Shown: positions 52,220 to 60,823, counted from the first letter of the stretch. The stretch: 60,823 nucleotides of DNA from an uncultured Verrucomicrobia subdivision 3 bacterium (GCA_903918885.1 CAIXFY010000075.1:1-60823); one strand, 5' to 3'. Made by a program: numbers and translations. Notes: generated from the letters alone by a model not told the origin.

Positions 52220-52252
52220 GGCGCAGAGAGTAGCACAAAGGCGAACGAGAAA

Positions 52253-52687
52253 TCAGCCTTGTTTCTCAGCCGGTGGCGTCGGTTGGTTCGGCAGGGGCTG
52301 AACAATGACCGGCAGCGGGTAGCGCAGCTTCATCACATCATCCACCAAGACTTCGACATAATAAGTGCTGGCGGTTTCAAATTTGACCTGGCCGAAAAAC
52401 ATCACGTTTGTAGCACTCATCGCGGCGTCGCGCAGCTCGAATTTCATTTCGCCCTTGCTGATGACCGTGGTCTGGTCGGGCGCAATGAGGCGCACAGTCT
52501 CGTTGAACTGGCCGAGGCCGGCGGCCCAGCGGTTAAAAATGCAAATGCGCCCGGCGACGATGGGCACTTGCGGCACGCGCAGCACCTGCACGACGCCGAT
52601 GATGAAAAGGTTGCCGTTCACTTCCTGACGGACTTCTTCACACAGGAGCGAACATTGGAGATCGGGGAGAATGCGGGTGGCGTTCAT
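52253..52687 (-). CDS. DUF6941 family protein
   Basis: A 144-residue soluble protein, MNATRILPDLQCSLLCEEVRQ, beta-rich. The opening pattern C-(E/D)-x-V-R-x-E-x-x-(G)-x-x-x-(I/V)-I-G-V, here CEEVRQEVNGNLFIIGVVQVL, and the central QTTVISKGEMKFELRDA match DUF6941, a family of unknown function common in Verrucomicrobia and Planctomycetes. The tail is Pro-rich (QPLPNQPTPPAEKQG). It sits between folD and the membrane-protein gene in the same direction. Confidence 0.78.
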   Translation of the reverse strand: MNATRILPDLQCSLLCEEVRQEVNGNLFIIGVVQVLRVPQVPIVAGRICIFNRWAAGLGQFNETVRLIAPDQTTVISKGEMKFELRDAAMSATNVMFFGQVKFETASTYYVEVLVDDVMKLRYPLPVIVQPLPNQPTPPAEKQG

Positions 52688-52720
52688 GAAGTTTTTCGGT
52701 TTTAGGTTTAGAATTTTAAA

Positions 52721-53602
52721 TCAAACAGATTGTTCCGCTGCGCGCACGGTGTTCTGCAGCAGCATGGCGATGGTCATCGGGCCGACGCCGCCGGGATTCG
52801 GCGTAATCTTCCCGGCGATCAGTTGAACGTTGGCGAAGTCCACGTCGCCGACAAGCTTCGTGCCGTTCTTGGCCGTGGCGTCAGGCACGCGGTTCACGCC
52901 CACGTCCATGACGACCGCGCCGGGCTTAACCATGTCAGCCTTCACAAATTCCGCCACGCCCATCGCCGCAATGATGATGTCCGCGCGGCGGCAATGCGCC
53001 CGGATGTCGCGCGTCGCGGAATGGCAAATGGTCACGGTGGCGTTGGCCGCCCTGCCCTTTTGGTAAAGCATTGCGGCCATCGGCTTGCCGACGATGTTAC
53101 CGCGGCCAAGCACAACAACTTCCGCGCCTTCGGTCTTTACGCCGGAGCGCACGAGCAATTCCACGACGCCTGCGGGCGTGCAAGGCTTGAAACCGGTTTC
53201 ATCGCCGAGCATCAGTTTGCCGACGTTGACCGGATGAAAACCATCCACGTCCTTCGTCGGCAGCACGGTGGAAAAAACAACGGACTCGCGGATGTGCTTC
53301 GGCAGCGGCGCTTGGACGAGAATGCCGTGAACGTTTTTGGCGGAATTTAATTTACCAATAAGCGCGAGCAGTTCCGCCTCGGAAGTTTTTTCCGGCAGCA
53401 CGTGCGTTTCCGAAACGATGCCGAGTTCGGCACAGGCCTTTTCCTTGCGGCCGACATAAACCTTGGAAGCCGGATCCTCACCCACGCGCACGAACGCGAG
53501 GCCGGGCGTGACGCCGCGCGACTTCAATGACGCCACGCGCTCGGTCAATTCCCACTGGATTTGCGTCGCGATGGCGCGACCGTCAATTAGATTTGCTTGC
53601 AC
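52721..53602 (-). CDS. folD: Bifunctional methylenetetrahydrofolate dehydrogenase/cyclohydrolase
   Basis: Interconverts 5,10-methylene- and 10-formyl-tetrahydrofolate with NADP. The 293-residue protein is complete: VYVGRKEKACAELGI near residue 50 (Tyr and Lys of the active site), GILVQAPLPKHI near 96, DVDGFHPVNVGKLMLGD, PCTPAGVVELL, then the Rossmann segment VVLGRGNIVGKPMAAMLYQKG, and KPGAVVMDVGVNRVP. The C-terminus TPNPGGVGPMTIAMLLQNT is canonical. It overlaps the end of the SH3 gene by 20 bases on the same strand. Confidence 0.97.
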   Translation of the reverse strand: MQANLIDGRAIATQIQWELTERVASLKSRGVTPGLAFVRVGEDPASKVYVGRKEKACAELGIVSETHVLPEKTSEAELLALIGKLNSAKNVHGILVQAPLPKHIRESVVFSTVLPTKDVDGFHPVNVGKLMLGDETGFKPCTPAGVVELLVRSGVKTEGAEVVVLGRGNIVGKPMAAMLYQKGRAANATVTICHSATRDIRAHCRRADIIIAAMGVAEFVKADMVKPGAVVMDVGVNRVPDATAKNGTKLVGDVDFANVQLIAGKITPNPGGVGPMTIAMLLQNTVRAAEQSV

Positions 53603-54743
53603 GAGGACTGGTTACGCGATGGATGTCCGGAGGATTGGTCGAGAGAACATAAATCCGTTGCACCGTCAGCACCGGCGTGTCCTGCCAACGTTCGTTTAGA
53701 CCTTCCTCGCCGGTCACGATAATCTTCATGGAGTTGTAACGCGCCAGATTCAGGTTGGTGGTCGTCGAGTTGAGATAGTTAATGGCGTTGCCGCTATCAG
53801 TGTCGTAAAGCTCGAAAGCGGTCGCCGCCACCGGACTTATCGATGAACGGACATAGCCTTCGTGCGTCACGATGCGGGGCGGCGGCGGATTTGTGTCTAC
53901 GGCAACCGGAGCATTGGTTTCAACGACAGCGGGAGCGGGAGCGTTTGTGGCCGCAGCGGGCGTTTCGACCGCGGGCGCCGGAACCGGCTGTGCCACGACT
54001 GGCGCAGCTTCGGCAACGGTGTTGGTGGTCGGCGGCGGAACGACAACCGGAGTTTCGACCACGGCGGGCGCGGCGTTCGTGTCCGTCGTTGCAACAACCG
54101 GCGTCTCCTGTTTCAAATAAATCGCGGCGATGAAGGCAAAGGCGTTGGTGGGCGCTTCGATTTCGGACCAATCGCCCTTGGCAGAAAGTTCACTGACGAC
54201 CGCGCCCTTTTCCAAAACACCGAGCACACTGTAATTTTCGCCCGGCCCGGCGCGGAGGTTGAGTTTCTTGACGGCGACCGTTTTGTTCGTCGTGTCCACG
54301 AACTTGGAGTTAATCCAAACCTTGATGCCAGCCGGCAGTAAAATCTTCGCCCATTGCCCCGGCTCATCGGCGGCGTGCTTGTCGAGATTGATCTGCGTGA
54401 CGACGCTGACCGCGTCGCCTTTTTTCAGATGGCCGACGACTTCACCTTTCAAGCCGGCCTGACCGCGGACGTTCAGATTGTCGGACGCAACCGTGGCCGC
54501 GCCGCTCACGAGCGCAACGGTCGGCTCGGCGATTTTCTTGACGATTATTTTCTTGTGCGCGAAGGCCTTCTTCTTGACCGGTGCGGGCGCGTTCGTGGTC
54601 GGTCCGGCCGCAGGAGTGGCGACCGGCGCGAAGGCGGCGGCGTTGGCCGGCGGGGGGATTTCCGGCAATTGGTTCGTGCCCACCTGCGCCAGTGCGCTGG
54701 TGACAACAAAGGTTCCAAGAATCAACAAGCAGTTCGTTTTCAT
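53583..54743 (-). CDS. Secreted SH3b-domain protein
   Basis: A 386-residue exported protein starting MKTNCLLILGTFVVTSALAQ (signal peptide). Residues about 65-130 and 140-200 hold two bacterial SH3 domains (ASDNLNVRGQAGLKGEVVGHL and KKLNLRAGPGENYSVLGVLEK), the repeat that binds peptidoglycan. A Pro/Ala/Val-rich linker (residues 215-305) then leads to a basic C-terminal domain with MKIIVTGEEGLNERWQDTPV. Similar proteins sit at the cell envelope. Its ATG at 54743 overlaps the rluB stop by ATGA, and its own end overlaps folD. A larger frame to 54791 adds 16 poorly supported residues. Confidence 0.8.
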   Translation of the reverse strand: MKTNCLLILGTFVVTSALAQVGTNQLPEIPPPANAAAFAPVATPAAGPTTNAPAPVKKKAFAHKKIIVKKIAEPTVALVSGAATVASDNLNVRGQAGLKGEVVGHLKKGDAVSVVTQINLDKHAADEPGQWAKILLPAGIKVWINSKFVDTTNKTVAVKKLNLRAGPGENYSVLGVLEKGAVVSELSAKGDWSEIEAPTNAFAFIAAIYLKQETPVVATTDTNAAPAVVETPVVVPPPTTNTVAEAAPVVAQPVPAPAVETPAAATNAPAPAVVETNAPVAVDTNPPPPRIVTHEGYVRSSISPVAATAFELYDTDSGNAINYLNSTTTNLNLARYNSMKIIVTGEEGLNERWQDTPVLTVQRIYVLSTNPPDIHRVTSPRASKSN

Positions 54744-55450
54744 AAATCTGAAGTCAAAGTTTTTATCTCCACCGGATTCAGCGTCCGCCATTTGCCGGGT
54801 TTTAATTCGCCCAGCCGGATTTTTCCGATCTGCGTCCGCTGCAATTTTTTCACCGTGATGGACTGCGACTCAAACAGCCGCCGCACCTCGCGGTTTTTAC
54901 CTTCGCCCAATTCCATTTCCACGACACTTTTTTTGCGCGTGCCGGAAATGATTTTGGCCGACAACGCTTTTAGTTTTTCACCTTGGTGAAAAATACCGCG
55001 CGTAAACAAATCCAGCATCGGCCGCGTGACTTCGCCTTCGACGGTCACGAGATACTTTTTCCGGACACCGTAGCGTGGATGCGTCAGACGCAAGGCGAAT
55101 TGTCCATCATTTGTGAGAAAAATCAATCCTTCGCTGTTGTAGTCGAGCCGCCCCACGGACTGGACGGTCTCCCATTCGCGCGGTAGCAATTCATAAATCG
55201 TCGGGCGGTTAAGCTCGTCTTTGCGGGAACAGACGCAGCCGACGGGCTTGTTCAATGCGACATAAACCAGATTTTTGATGCGGACAAGTTGGCCATCCAC
55301 TGAAACCTGATCGAGCTGCGGATCAACCTTGGAGCCAAGCAACCGAATGGTTTTACCGTTGACGGACACACGCCCGTCCAAAATAAACTGCTCACCGACG
55401 CGGCGTGAAGCCACACCGGCATCGGCGAGATATTTTTGGAGGCGAACCAT
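54740..55450 (-). CDS. rluB: RluB/RsuA-type pseudouridine synthase
   Basis: Modifies a uridine in rRNA to pseudouridine. An S4 RNA-binding domain opens the protein (VRLQKYLADAGVASRRVGEQFI), and the catalytic domain has VALNKPVGCVCSRKD and VGRLDYNSEGLIFLTNDG, the latter with the catalytic Asp in R-L-D. The C-terminal part (VTVEGEVTRPMLDLFTRG, then EVRRLFESQSITVKKLQRTQIGKI) is typical of the RluB/RluE/RsuA group. At 236 residues it is normal length. The exact target base cannot be told. It is the first gene of the leftward run to mcsB. Confidence 0.93.
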   Translation of the reverse strand: MVRLQKYLADAGVASRRVGEQFILDGRVSVNGKTIRLLGSKVDPQLDQVSVDGQLVRIKNLVYVALNKPVGCVCSRKDELNRPTIYELLPREWETVQSVGRLDYNSEGLIFLTNDGQFALRLTHPRYGVRKKYLVTVEGEVTRPMLDLFTRGIFHQGEKLKALSAKIISGTRKKSVVEMELGEGKNREVRRLFESQSITVKKLQRTQIGKIRLGELKPGKWRTLNPVEIKTLTSDL

Positions 55451-55533
55451 TGGGATTTGCGATTGCCGGCTGCCGATTCACAATTGAAACCGGATTTCGC
55501 AGTCTAACCGCCAACCGTAAACCGCAAATGCAA

Positions 55534-55689
55534 TCAGGCTTCCGGCTTGGTTTTGCGGAGTCCGGTAATCTTGTCGCCGGTCTTGCGTTGGCCGCGTTTT
55601 TCAAGGAGTGCGGTGCGTTCAAAGCGCTTGAGAACATTGCGTTTGCCACCCAAAGTGGAGGCGGCGCGGAGGCTGCGATGCTGTGACAT
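55534..55689 (-). CDS. Chlamydiae/Verrucomicrobia/Planctomycetes small basic protein
   Basis: A 51-residue protein, MSQHRSLRAASTLGGKRNVLKRF and on to GLRKTKPEA, very rich in Lys and Arg. It matches TIGR04137, a short basic protein restricted to Chlamydiae, Verrucomicrobia and Planctomycetes, with the shared R-S-L-(R)-x-x-x-x-L-x-x-x-R-N-V-L opening. It probably binds RNA or ribosomes; function unknown. The start at ATG 55689 is preferred to the AT-rich upstream extension. It lies 83 bp upstream of rluB. It is a strong taxonomic marker. Confidence 0.88.
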   Translation of the reverse strand: MSQHRSLRAASTLGGKRNVLKRFERTALLEKRGQRKTGDKITGLRKTKPEA

Positions 55690-55782
55690 ATATATATAAT
55701 ATTGTTTGTATTTTCCGTAAAAACGAGCGCTCACGATACCAGAATCACCATTGGCCGCAATGCCGAATTTGTCGAATTCAGC

Positions 55783-56784
55783 TTAATGGGCATTCCCAAC
55801 TGCCGAATTGTTCTGGGATTTAACTACGGCTTCAGCCTTCTTGAAATAATCGGTGGCTTTGGTCAAATTTTTTTCAACCCCATCGCCATCGCGATAGCGC
55901 TCGGCCATCCGGAGTGAAGCCGCAGCGTCGCCCTTCTCAGCTCGATCCCGAGTGACAGTTAATGTCGCTGCCTTGTCTTGTCGCAGCATTTCAACCGCCG
56001 CCTTCCACTCGGCATCCGACAATTCTTGAGCCTCTTGCAGACGCTTTCGTGCGTCGGTGGCTTTTTGCGATTTCGTTTTGGCCTCTAGCTCGGCAGATTT
56101 TATTTGAGACTCCTCCGCTGGCGTCAATTTTTTAGCGGCCAATTCAATAGCGTCGGCGTTTTGAGGACGGGCACAGGGTTTGCCGTAATTCACCTTGGGA
56201 ATTGTCCGCAGGTAACCCTCTTCAGTTTCGTAGTTCGTCATCCCGTCTTCGAAGGCCACAAAAATTTTTGTGGGGTCGACTTTCTCACCGGCCTCAAGTT
56301 GATACGGAAAATTAACCACGAAATATTCGACCCCAGTGTCATCGCCGATTTGCCCCGAGATACGTAGTCCGTCGGAAGTCACATCTTGAACTTGTCCTCG
56401 GAATTGAACAATCCCGGCACCTAGCGACATCACGAATTTTTTTTCACCATGAATTTCGCGCCAAGGGTCGCGGGGATCCAAGTTTTTTTCATACAACAAA
56501 TCCTTTTTTATGGCGTCGACTTGAACCTGAGCGATTTTTGCGTCCTGCGCTTTTGCGTCCGCATCGGTTTGCAAATAATCAAGAATTGCTTGCGCGTCAG
56601 TCCTAGCCGAATCAATCGCCCTCTGCCGTTCTGCCCACGCGGCCTTTTCCTGTTGTCCCTGTAGGCTTAAATCTTTGGGCAAACCGTCGCTCGGAAGGCC
56701 AGCGCCTTCAGGCTGATTTTTTGCATCCGCGCAAAATTCGCCTATCGCCAGCCCCATTAAAACGGTTAAAACTATTTTTTTCAT
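55783..56784 (-). CDS. Periplasmic protein with helical region and Sel1-like repeat
   Basis: A 333-residue exported protein with a signal peptide (MKKIVLTVLMGLAIGEFCADA). The mature N-part is a charged coiled coil (AERQRAIDSARTDAQAILDY). A central beta region (FVMSLGAGIVQFRGQVQDVTSDGLRI) follows, then a second coiled coil (ELEAKTKSQKATDARKRLQEAQEL), and at the C-terminus ASLRMAERYRDGDGVEKNLTKATDYFKKAEA, a Sel1/TPR-like repeat with the G-D-G-V-x-(K/Q)-(N/D) signature. ATG 56784 is the start. I recognise no family for the whole. It is monocistronic. Confidence 0.68.
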   Translation of the reverse strand: MKKIVLTVLMGLAIGEFCADAKNQPEGAGLPSDGLPKDLSLQGQQEKAAWAERQRAIDSARTDAQAILDYLQTDADAKAQDAKIAQVQVDAIKKDLLYEKNLDPRDPWREIHGEKKFVMSLGAGIVQFRGQVQDVTSDGLRISGQIGDDTGVEYFVVNFPYQLEAGEKVDPTKIFVAFEDGMTNYETEEGYLRTIPKVNYGKPCARPQNADAIELAAKKLTPAEESQIKSAELEAKTKSQKATDARKRLQEAQELSDAEWKAAVEMLRQDKAATLTVTRDRAEKGDAAASLRMAERYRDGDGVEKNLTKATDYFKKAEAVVKSQNNSAVGNAH

Positions 56785-57239
56785 TGCCAGCTTAATACTT
56801 AAAATCACCCAAAATCCCCGCCGTCAACACGCAGAAGAACCGAGGCGTCACCGTAAGCGGAGAAGTAGCAAAGAGGGCGGCTTAAATATCACCGTCACTT
56901 GCTAATTTATGGTGACACGCAGCGACAAGTGTAGTCAAGTCGTGATAACGACTACTATTTTCAATGTTTTCGCTTACACCTCACTGGTTCAGCAAGGTAT
57001 TCTGAAACCTTTTGATTCGTCAGCCCTAAACTCCTAGAGTTTTTTGCTGCAAAATTGAATCATCTTCATCGCACTATTTTTATGGGAACTTTAGCCTGCG
57101 GCTATTCGGTGCAAAAATATTTTGGACAAGCAAAATTCTATTTGAACGCAAATCAGGGTTTCCCGCTCCATTTCCTTGCGCCCATGCGGATTAACCGTTG
57201 GCAAATGTGCGCGCGGTTCGCTAGTCTAGTAGAACGTTC
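56785..57239. other. 455-bp intergenic region, divergent
   Basis: No convincing gene; short frames here lack support. It separates the Sel1-type gene and the rightward permease gene and must hold both promoters. A weak hairpin, AGTCGT-GATA-ACGACT, lies near 56938-56953. Nothing else was recognised. Confidence 0.5.
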
Positions 57240-58202
57240 ATGCGTCAATTTAGAAACATCGCGGTCAACGCGTTCATGGAACTCATCCGGCAGCCGATTT
57301 TTCTGCTGCTGATGACGGGCTCCGTGCTGTTCGAGATTTTTCTCGCGGTGCCGTATTACTTCGCGTTCGGCGACGAAATGAAACTCGTCAAAACCAGTGC
57401 GCTCGCCGTGATGCTGCTGTCCGGTTTGTTCGGCGCGGTCTTGAGCGCATCGGCTTCGCTCGCGCGGGAAATCCGCAGCGGAACCGCCCTCGCGGTTTTG
57501 TCCAAACCAGTCGGACGCGCGCAATTTCTCCTGGCAAAATTCGCTGGTCTGGCAGCCGCACTGGCACTGCTCGCTTACGTCAACCTTATCGGCGTGATGC
57601 TGGCCAGCTGGATGGCGTTCGACGCCTACGGCTCGACGAACCTGCTGGCCATCGGGATATTCGGCGGCGGTATTCTGCTGGCCTACGCGCTGGCGGGTTT
57701 TAGCAATTTCTTCCTGCGCCGCCCGTTTGTGAGCGATGCCGTGATCGCGGTGGTGGTGATGGCCACGCTGGCGACGTTCGTCATTTTTCAATTCACGCAC
57801 CAGATGCAGAGTCTGAATGAGCGAGCCGTGGTGGACTGGCGTTTGGTTCCGGCGGGAATTTTAATTTTATTCGCGCTCTGGATTCTCGCCGCCGTCGCGC
57901 TGGCTTGCTCCACGCGACTAGACATGATTGCGACGCTCGCGATTTGCTCCGCGATTTTTCTGGTCGGACTGATGTCGGACTATTTCTTCGGATTGCCCGC
58001 GGCCAAAGGCAGTTGGTGGGCTTCGACACTTTACACGGTCGTTCCGAACTGGCAGCTTTTCTGGCTCGCCGATGCGCTCGAAACGGGCAAAAACACGTTT
58101 CAATGGGCATACGTCGGCAAGGCGCTCGGCTATGCGGTTTGCTATGCCGGCGCAGCGCTGGCCGTGGGCGTGGCGCTGTTTGATGAACGAGAATTGAGTT
58201 AG
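57240..58202 (+). CDS. ABC-2-type membrane permease
   Basis: A 320-residue membrane protein with about eight helices. The N-terminus MRQFRNIAVNAFMELIRQPIFLLLM and the following SLAREIRSGTALAVLSKPVGRAQFLLAKF loop match ABC-2-type permeases (the E-I-x-x-G-T-x-x-x-x-L-x-x-P-x-x-R pattern). An ATP-binding subunit gene is not present in the window. It lies upstream of the HflK/HflC-like pair, on the same strand, with a foldback repeat between. It may export a lipid or polysaccharide; substrate unknown. Confidence 0.75.
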   Translation: MRQFRNIAVNAFMELIRQPIFLLLMTGSVLFEIFLAVPYYFAFGDEMKLVKTSALAVMLLSGLFGAVLSASASLAREIRSGTALAVLSKPVGRAQFLLAKFAGLAAALALLAYVNLIGVMLASWMAFDAYGSTNLLAIGIFGGGILLAYALAGFSNFFLRRPFVSDAVIAVVVMATLATFVIFQFTHQMQSLNERAVVDWRLVPAGILILFALWILAAVALACSTRLDMIATLAICSAIFLVGLMSDYFFGLPAAKGSWWASTLYTVVPNWQLFWLADALETGKNTFQWAYVGKALGYAVCYAGAALAVGVALFDERELS

Positions 58203-58217
58203 GCGTTACCTCGTAAA

Positions 58218-58284
58218 TCGTTGAATCGTTAAATCGATTCGGCGAATTCCGATGTAACCATGCAACGATTTAACAATTTAACGA
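58218..58284. repeat. Foldback repeat upstream of the hflK-like gene
   Basis: TCGTTGAATCGTTAAATCG (58218-58236) and CGATTTAACAATTTAACGA (58266-58284) are inverted copies with two mismatches over 19 bp. The right arm ends three bases before the GTG start of the hflK-like gene, so in RNA the hairpin would mask the ribosome entry site. Confidence 0.85.
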
Positions 58285-58287
58285 AAC

Positions 58288-60162
58288 GTGGAACGCAACA
58301 TCCAAAAAAACGGGTTGGTGAATCTCGCGGTCGCGGTGCTGATTTTTCTCGCCGGCTTTGGCGTGACGGTTTTCGCCGGCTCGCTGGCGGGACAAGCCGC
58401 GTCCATTTTTCTCGGCCTCGGCGTCATCGTCGCGGGCATCAGTTGGTTCCAGATGCGACTCGAAGAAAACGAACGCTCGGAAAAACTCGAACTCAACGAA
58501 CTCGCCCGCAGCCGTGGGCAATCACTCTTTGAAAGCAAGGATGGCGGCAGTTTTCCGGCTCAGAATGCGCGGCTGCAATTTGAAAAATATTTTGTCCCCG
58601 GCTTCACGGTTTTGATTCTGCTGCTCGAAGCTGGCGGCGCGTGGCTGCTGTGGAACTGGAGCGGCAAAAATACGGCTGGACTCAAAGAGGCCAACGCCAC
58701 GGCGTCATTGTCATTATTTGCGATTTTCGCGCTGCTGCTGTTTTTGATTGGCCGTTTTTCCGTGACGATTGCGCGGCTGGAAAACCATCGGTTGCTCCGC
58801 CCTGGCGCGAGTTTTCTGTTGGCGGGCGCTTACGTTTGCGCGCTCACAGCCCTCGCTATCGCAAGCATTGAAGCGAAATTCCCGCACGCGGATTTCTGGG
58901 TGGCGCGCGGACTGTGCGTGTTGCTCGCTTTGATGGCAGCGGAAAATCTGCTCACGTTGCTGCTGGAAATCTACCGTCCGCGCATCAAAGGCAAAATCGC
59001 CCGTCCGCTTTACGAAAGCCGCGTCGTTGGCATTCTCGCGCAACCGGAAAGTCTATTCACCACGGCGGCGCAGACTTTGGATTATCAGTTCGGTTTCAAA
59101 GTTTCCGAAACGTGGTTTTTTCAGGCGGCGCAAAAAAATCTCGCCGCGCTGTTGCTCATTCAATTTGCCGTGCTGATTTTGTCCACAACGATCGTGTTTG
59201 TGGATGTGGGCGAACAGGCCGTGCTGGAACACTTCGGCAAACCAGTGGCGACGCTCAATCCCGGCGCGCATTTCAAATTGCCGTGGCCGATGGACAAGAT
59301 TTACCGCTTCCGCACGGAGCAGATTCAATCCTTTGCCGTCGGCTACACGCCCGACCCGCAAAGCGAAGCGGTGAACACGATTCTTTGGACGGTCAGTCAC
59401 AACAAGGAAGAAAATTTTCTCGTCGCCAATCGCGCCACTGTCAACTCGGCGACGGCGAGCAGCGGCACGAATGATTCGACCAAGGCGCAAGCGGTCGGCC
59501 TCATCACCGTAAGCATTCCGGTGCAATTCCAGATCACGAACGTCACTGATTGGGCTTACAAAAACAATGCGCCGGACGCGCTGCTGAAAGATCTGGCGAC
59601 GCAGGAAGTCATCAAGTATTTCGCGGGAATTGATTTGAACGACGTGCTCTCGCAAGGTCGCTTGCAAGCGGCAGACACGTTGCGCGAACGCATTCAAGCC
59701 TCGGCCAATGCCCGTTCGCTCGGCGCGAAAATCATTTTCGTCGGCTTGCAAGACATTCATCCGCCGACGGCCAGCGACGTGGCTGCGACCTACGAAAAAG
59801 TGGTCGGCGCGCAGCAGACCAAGCTCGCGAAAATTCTCGATGCGCAAGCGGGCGCGATTCGTTTGAACGCCGTTTCCGGTGCGGCGGCCTTCACGATCAC
59901 GAATGTCGCCGATGCCAAACGCGTCCAGTTGGTTTCGTCCAAGAATGCCGAAGCGGGATTGTTCACGAATCAGCTTCCCGCTTTTGCCGCCGCGCCGGAT
60001 GTTTATCGCCAGCGACTGTATTTGCAGAGTTTTGCCGACGCCACCAAGGGCGCACGCAAATATGTTTTGCTCGTCACGAACACATCGGACGTCGTCATCT
60101 TCAATCTCGAAGATAAAATCCGCGACGACCTATTGAACCTTTCCATCACGAATACGCCATGA
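58288..60162 (+). CDS. hflK: HflK-like SPFH protein with a polytopic N-terminal extension
   Basis: A 624-residue protein. The first 270 residues hold five to six transmembrane helices (FLAGFGVTVFAGSLAGQAAS, VLILLLEAGGAWLLWNW and others), unusual for HflK, which normally has one. A further helix and the SPFH domain follow (residues about 285-560: VGEQAVLEHFGKPVATLNPG, PWPMDKIYRFRTEQIQSFAVGY, DALLKDLATQEVIKYFAG and IIFVGLQDIHPP). HflK-HflC regulate the membrane protease FtsH. The GTG at 58288 is the start, since no ATG occurs before the first helix. It overlaps the hflC-like gene by ATGA. Confidence 0.85.
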   Translation: MERNIQKNGLVNLAVAVLIFLAGFGVTVFAGSLAGQAASIFLGLGVIVAGISWFQMRLEENERSEKLELNELARSRGQSLFESKDGGSFPAQNARLQFEKYFVPGFTVLILLLEAGGAWLLWNWSGKNTAGLKEANATASLSLFAIFALLLFLIGRFSVTIARLENHRLLRPGASFLLAGAYVCALTALAIASIEAKFPHADFWVARGLCVLLALMAAENLLTLLLEIYRPRIKGKIARPLYESRVVGILAQPESLFTTAAQTLDYQFGFKVSETWFFQAAQKNLAALLLIQFAVLILSTTIVFVDVGEQAVLEHFGKPVATLNPGAHFKLPWPMDKIYRFRTEQIQSFAVGYTPDPQSEAVNTILWTVSHNKEENFLVANRATVNSATASSGTNDSTKAQAVGLITVSIPVQFQITNVTDWAYKNNAPDALLKDLATQEVIKYFAGIDLNDVLSQGRLQAADTLRERIQASANARSLGAKIIFVGLQDIHPPTASDVAATYEKVVGAQQTKLAKILDAQAGAIRLNAVSGAAAFTITNVADAKRVQLVSSKNAEAGLFTNQLPAFAAAPDVYRQRLYLQSFADATKGARKYVLLVTNTSDVVIFNLEDKIRDDLLNLSITNTP

Positions 60163-60823
60163 AAAAGAACACCATCGCCATCGCCATCGCCCTTATTTTA
60201 TTGGGTATCTTTGGGCTTCTACTTTTTAGCTTTCAGGTGCGCCAGTCGGAAGTCGCCGTGTTGACGACGTTCGGCAAGCCCGCCGCCGCGAACATTGACC
60301 AACCTGGCATTTACGGCAAATGGCCGTGGCCGATTCAGCAGGTTTATCGCTTCGACCAGCGAGTGCAGAATTTCGAGGACAAATACAGCGAGAACCTCAC
60401 GTCGGACAACACGATGTTGCTGACGAGCGTTTACGTCGGCTGGCGGATTTCCGACGCGAAGGAATTTTTCCCGAAGTTCGCCGGCGGTTCCGTGGAAGCG
60501 GCACAACGCCAGTTGGAAACCATGCTCCGCAGCGCGAAAGCGGCGGTCATCGGCAAACATAATTTGTCCGACTTCGTAAACGCCGACCCGAAGCAACTCA
60601 AGCTGGAAGGCATCGAAAACGAAATTAAATCTGCCGTGCAAGGCGAACTCGCGTCGCAAAATTACGGCATCAGCATTGAATTTCTCGGCGTGAAAAAACT
60701 CGGCTTGCCGGAAAGTGTGACGCAGACGGTGTTCGACCGCATGAAATCTGAACGGACCGTTTTGATCAGCGAGGCGCAGTTCAAAGGCGAAGCCGAAGCG
60801 ACGAAAATCAAATCCGCCGCCGA
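60159..60823 (+). CDS. hflC: HflC-like SPFH protein, N-terminal part (runs off the window)
   Basis: About 221 residues are visible. MKKNTIAIAIALILLGIFGL is a membrane anchor, followed by QVRQSEVAVLTTFGKPAAAN, the start of the SPFH domain, then WPIQQVYRFDQRVQNFEDKY and an EFLGVKKLGLPESVTQTVFDRM segment typical of HflC. The C-terminal end is cut by the window. It overlaps the preceding gene by ATGA and should form the HflKC complex with it. Confidence 0.88.
   Translation, partial: MKKNTIAIAIALILLGIFGLLLFSFQVRQSEVAVLTTFGKPAAANIDQPGIYGKWPWPIQQVYRFDQRVQNFEDKYSENLTSDNTMLLTSVYVGWRISDAKEFFPKFAGGSVEAAQRQLETMLRSAKAAVIGKHNLSDFVNADPKQLKLEGIENEIKSAVQGELASQNYGISIEFLGVKKLGLPESVTQTVFDRMKSERTVLISEAQFKGEAEATKIKSAA

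Overview
The window looks like chromosome of a Verrucomicrobiota bacterium, most likely from the Pedosphaera/Limisphaera-type (subdivision 3) group. The evidence is the short Chlamydiae/Verrucomicrobia/Planctomycetes small basic protein (55534-55689), an ECF sigma factor fused to a membrane segment and HEAT repeats (4977-6428), a planctomycete-style cytochrome domain (26172-27029), many Asn/Thr/Ser-rich secreted proteins, and abundant palindromic intergenic repeats. This is inference from family content; there is no rRNA gene to settle it.

Layout. 1-2.5 kb: glycolysis (tpiA, cut by the window edge, and pgk) and an Fe/Mn superoxide dismutase. 2.5-6.5 kb: an accessory stretch with a small fibronectin-type protein, a 21-bp tandem array, a gene-free repeat island with several foldback elements, a small lipoprotein and the sigma-HEAT fusion. 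6.5-24.4 kb: mostly housekeeping genes: a HicBA pair, panD-trpG, a PAS-SpoIIE phosphatase, a leftward run (yip1-like, an 85-aa gene, mnmE, aroB, tex, an unknown gene), ftsB-like, frr, a MurQ/GckR-like SIS protein, a large FAD/Fe-S dehydrogenase, an SDR epimerase, DUF309, parB and def. mnmE carries an in-frame palindromic insertion.

24.4-49.7 kb: surface and secretion functions. There are five large exported proteins (tail-fibre/BNR-like, PL7 alginate lyase, two NHL-repeat proteins, a beta-helix protein), tRNA-Lys, three pseudopilin-like genes, and a PilM-N-O-P-secretin operon that ends in a 1360-residue secreted protein. Four of the exported proteins end in a similar 60-80-residue region closing on a FYR/FFR motif, which may be an export or anchoring tag served by the secretin; this is inference. 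The region also holds DUF971, mntH and a universal stress protein.

49.7-60.8 kb: a leftward cluster (rluB-like, SH3 protein, folD, DUF6941, a membrane protein, mcsA, mcsB), the small basic protein gene, a periplasmic Sel1-type protein, and a rightward group of an ABC-2-type permease with an HflK/HflC-like SPFH pair, the last cut by the window end. Many neighbours overlap by ATGA or GTGA, so translational coupling is common.
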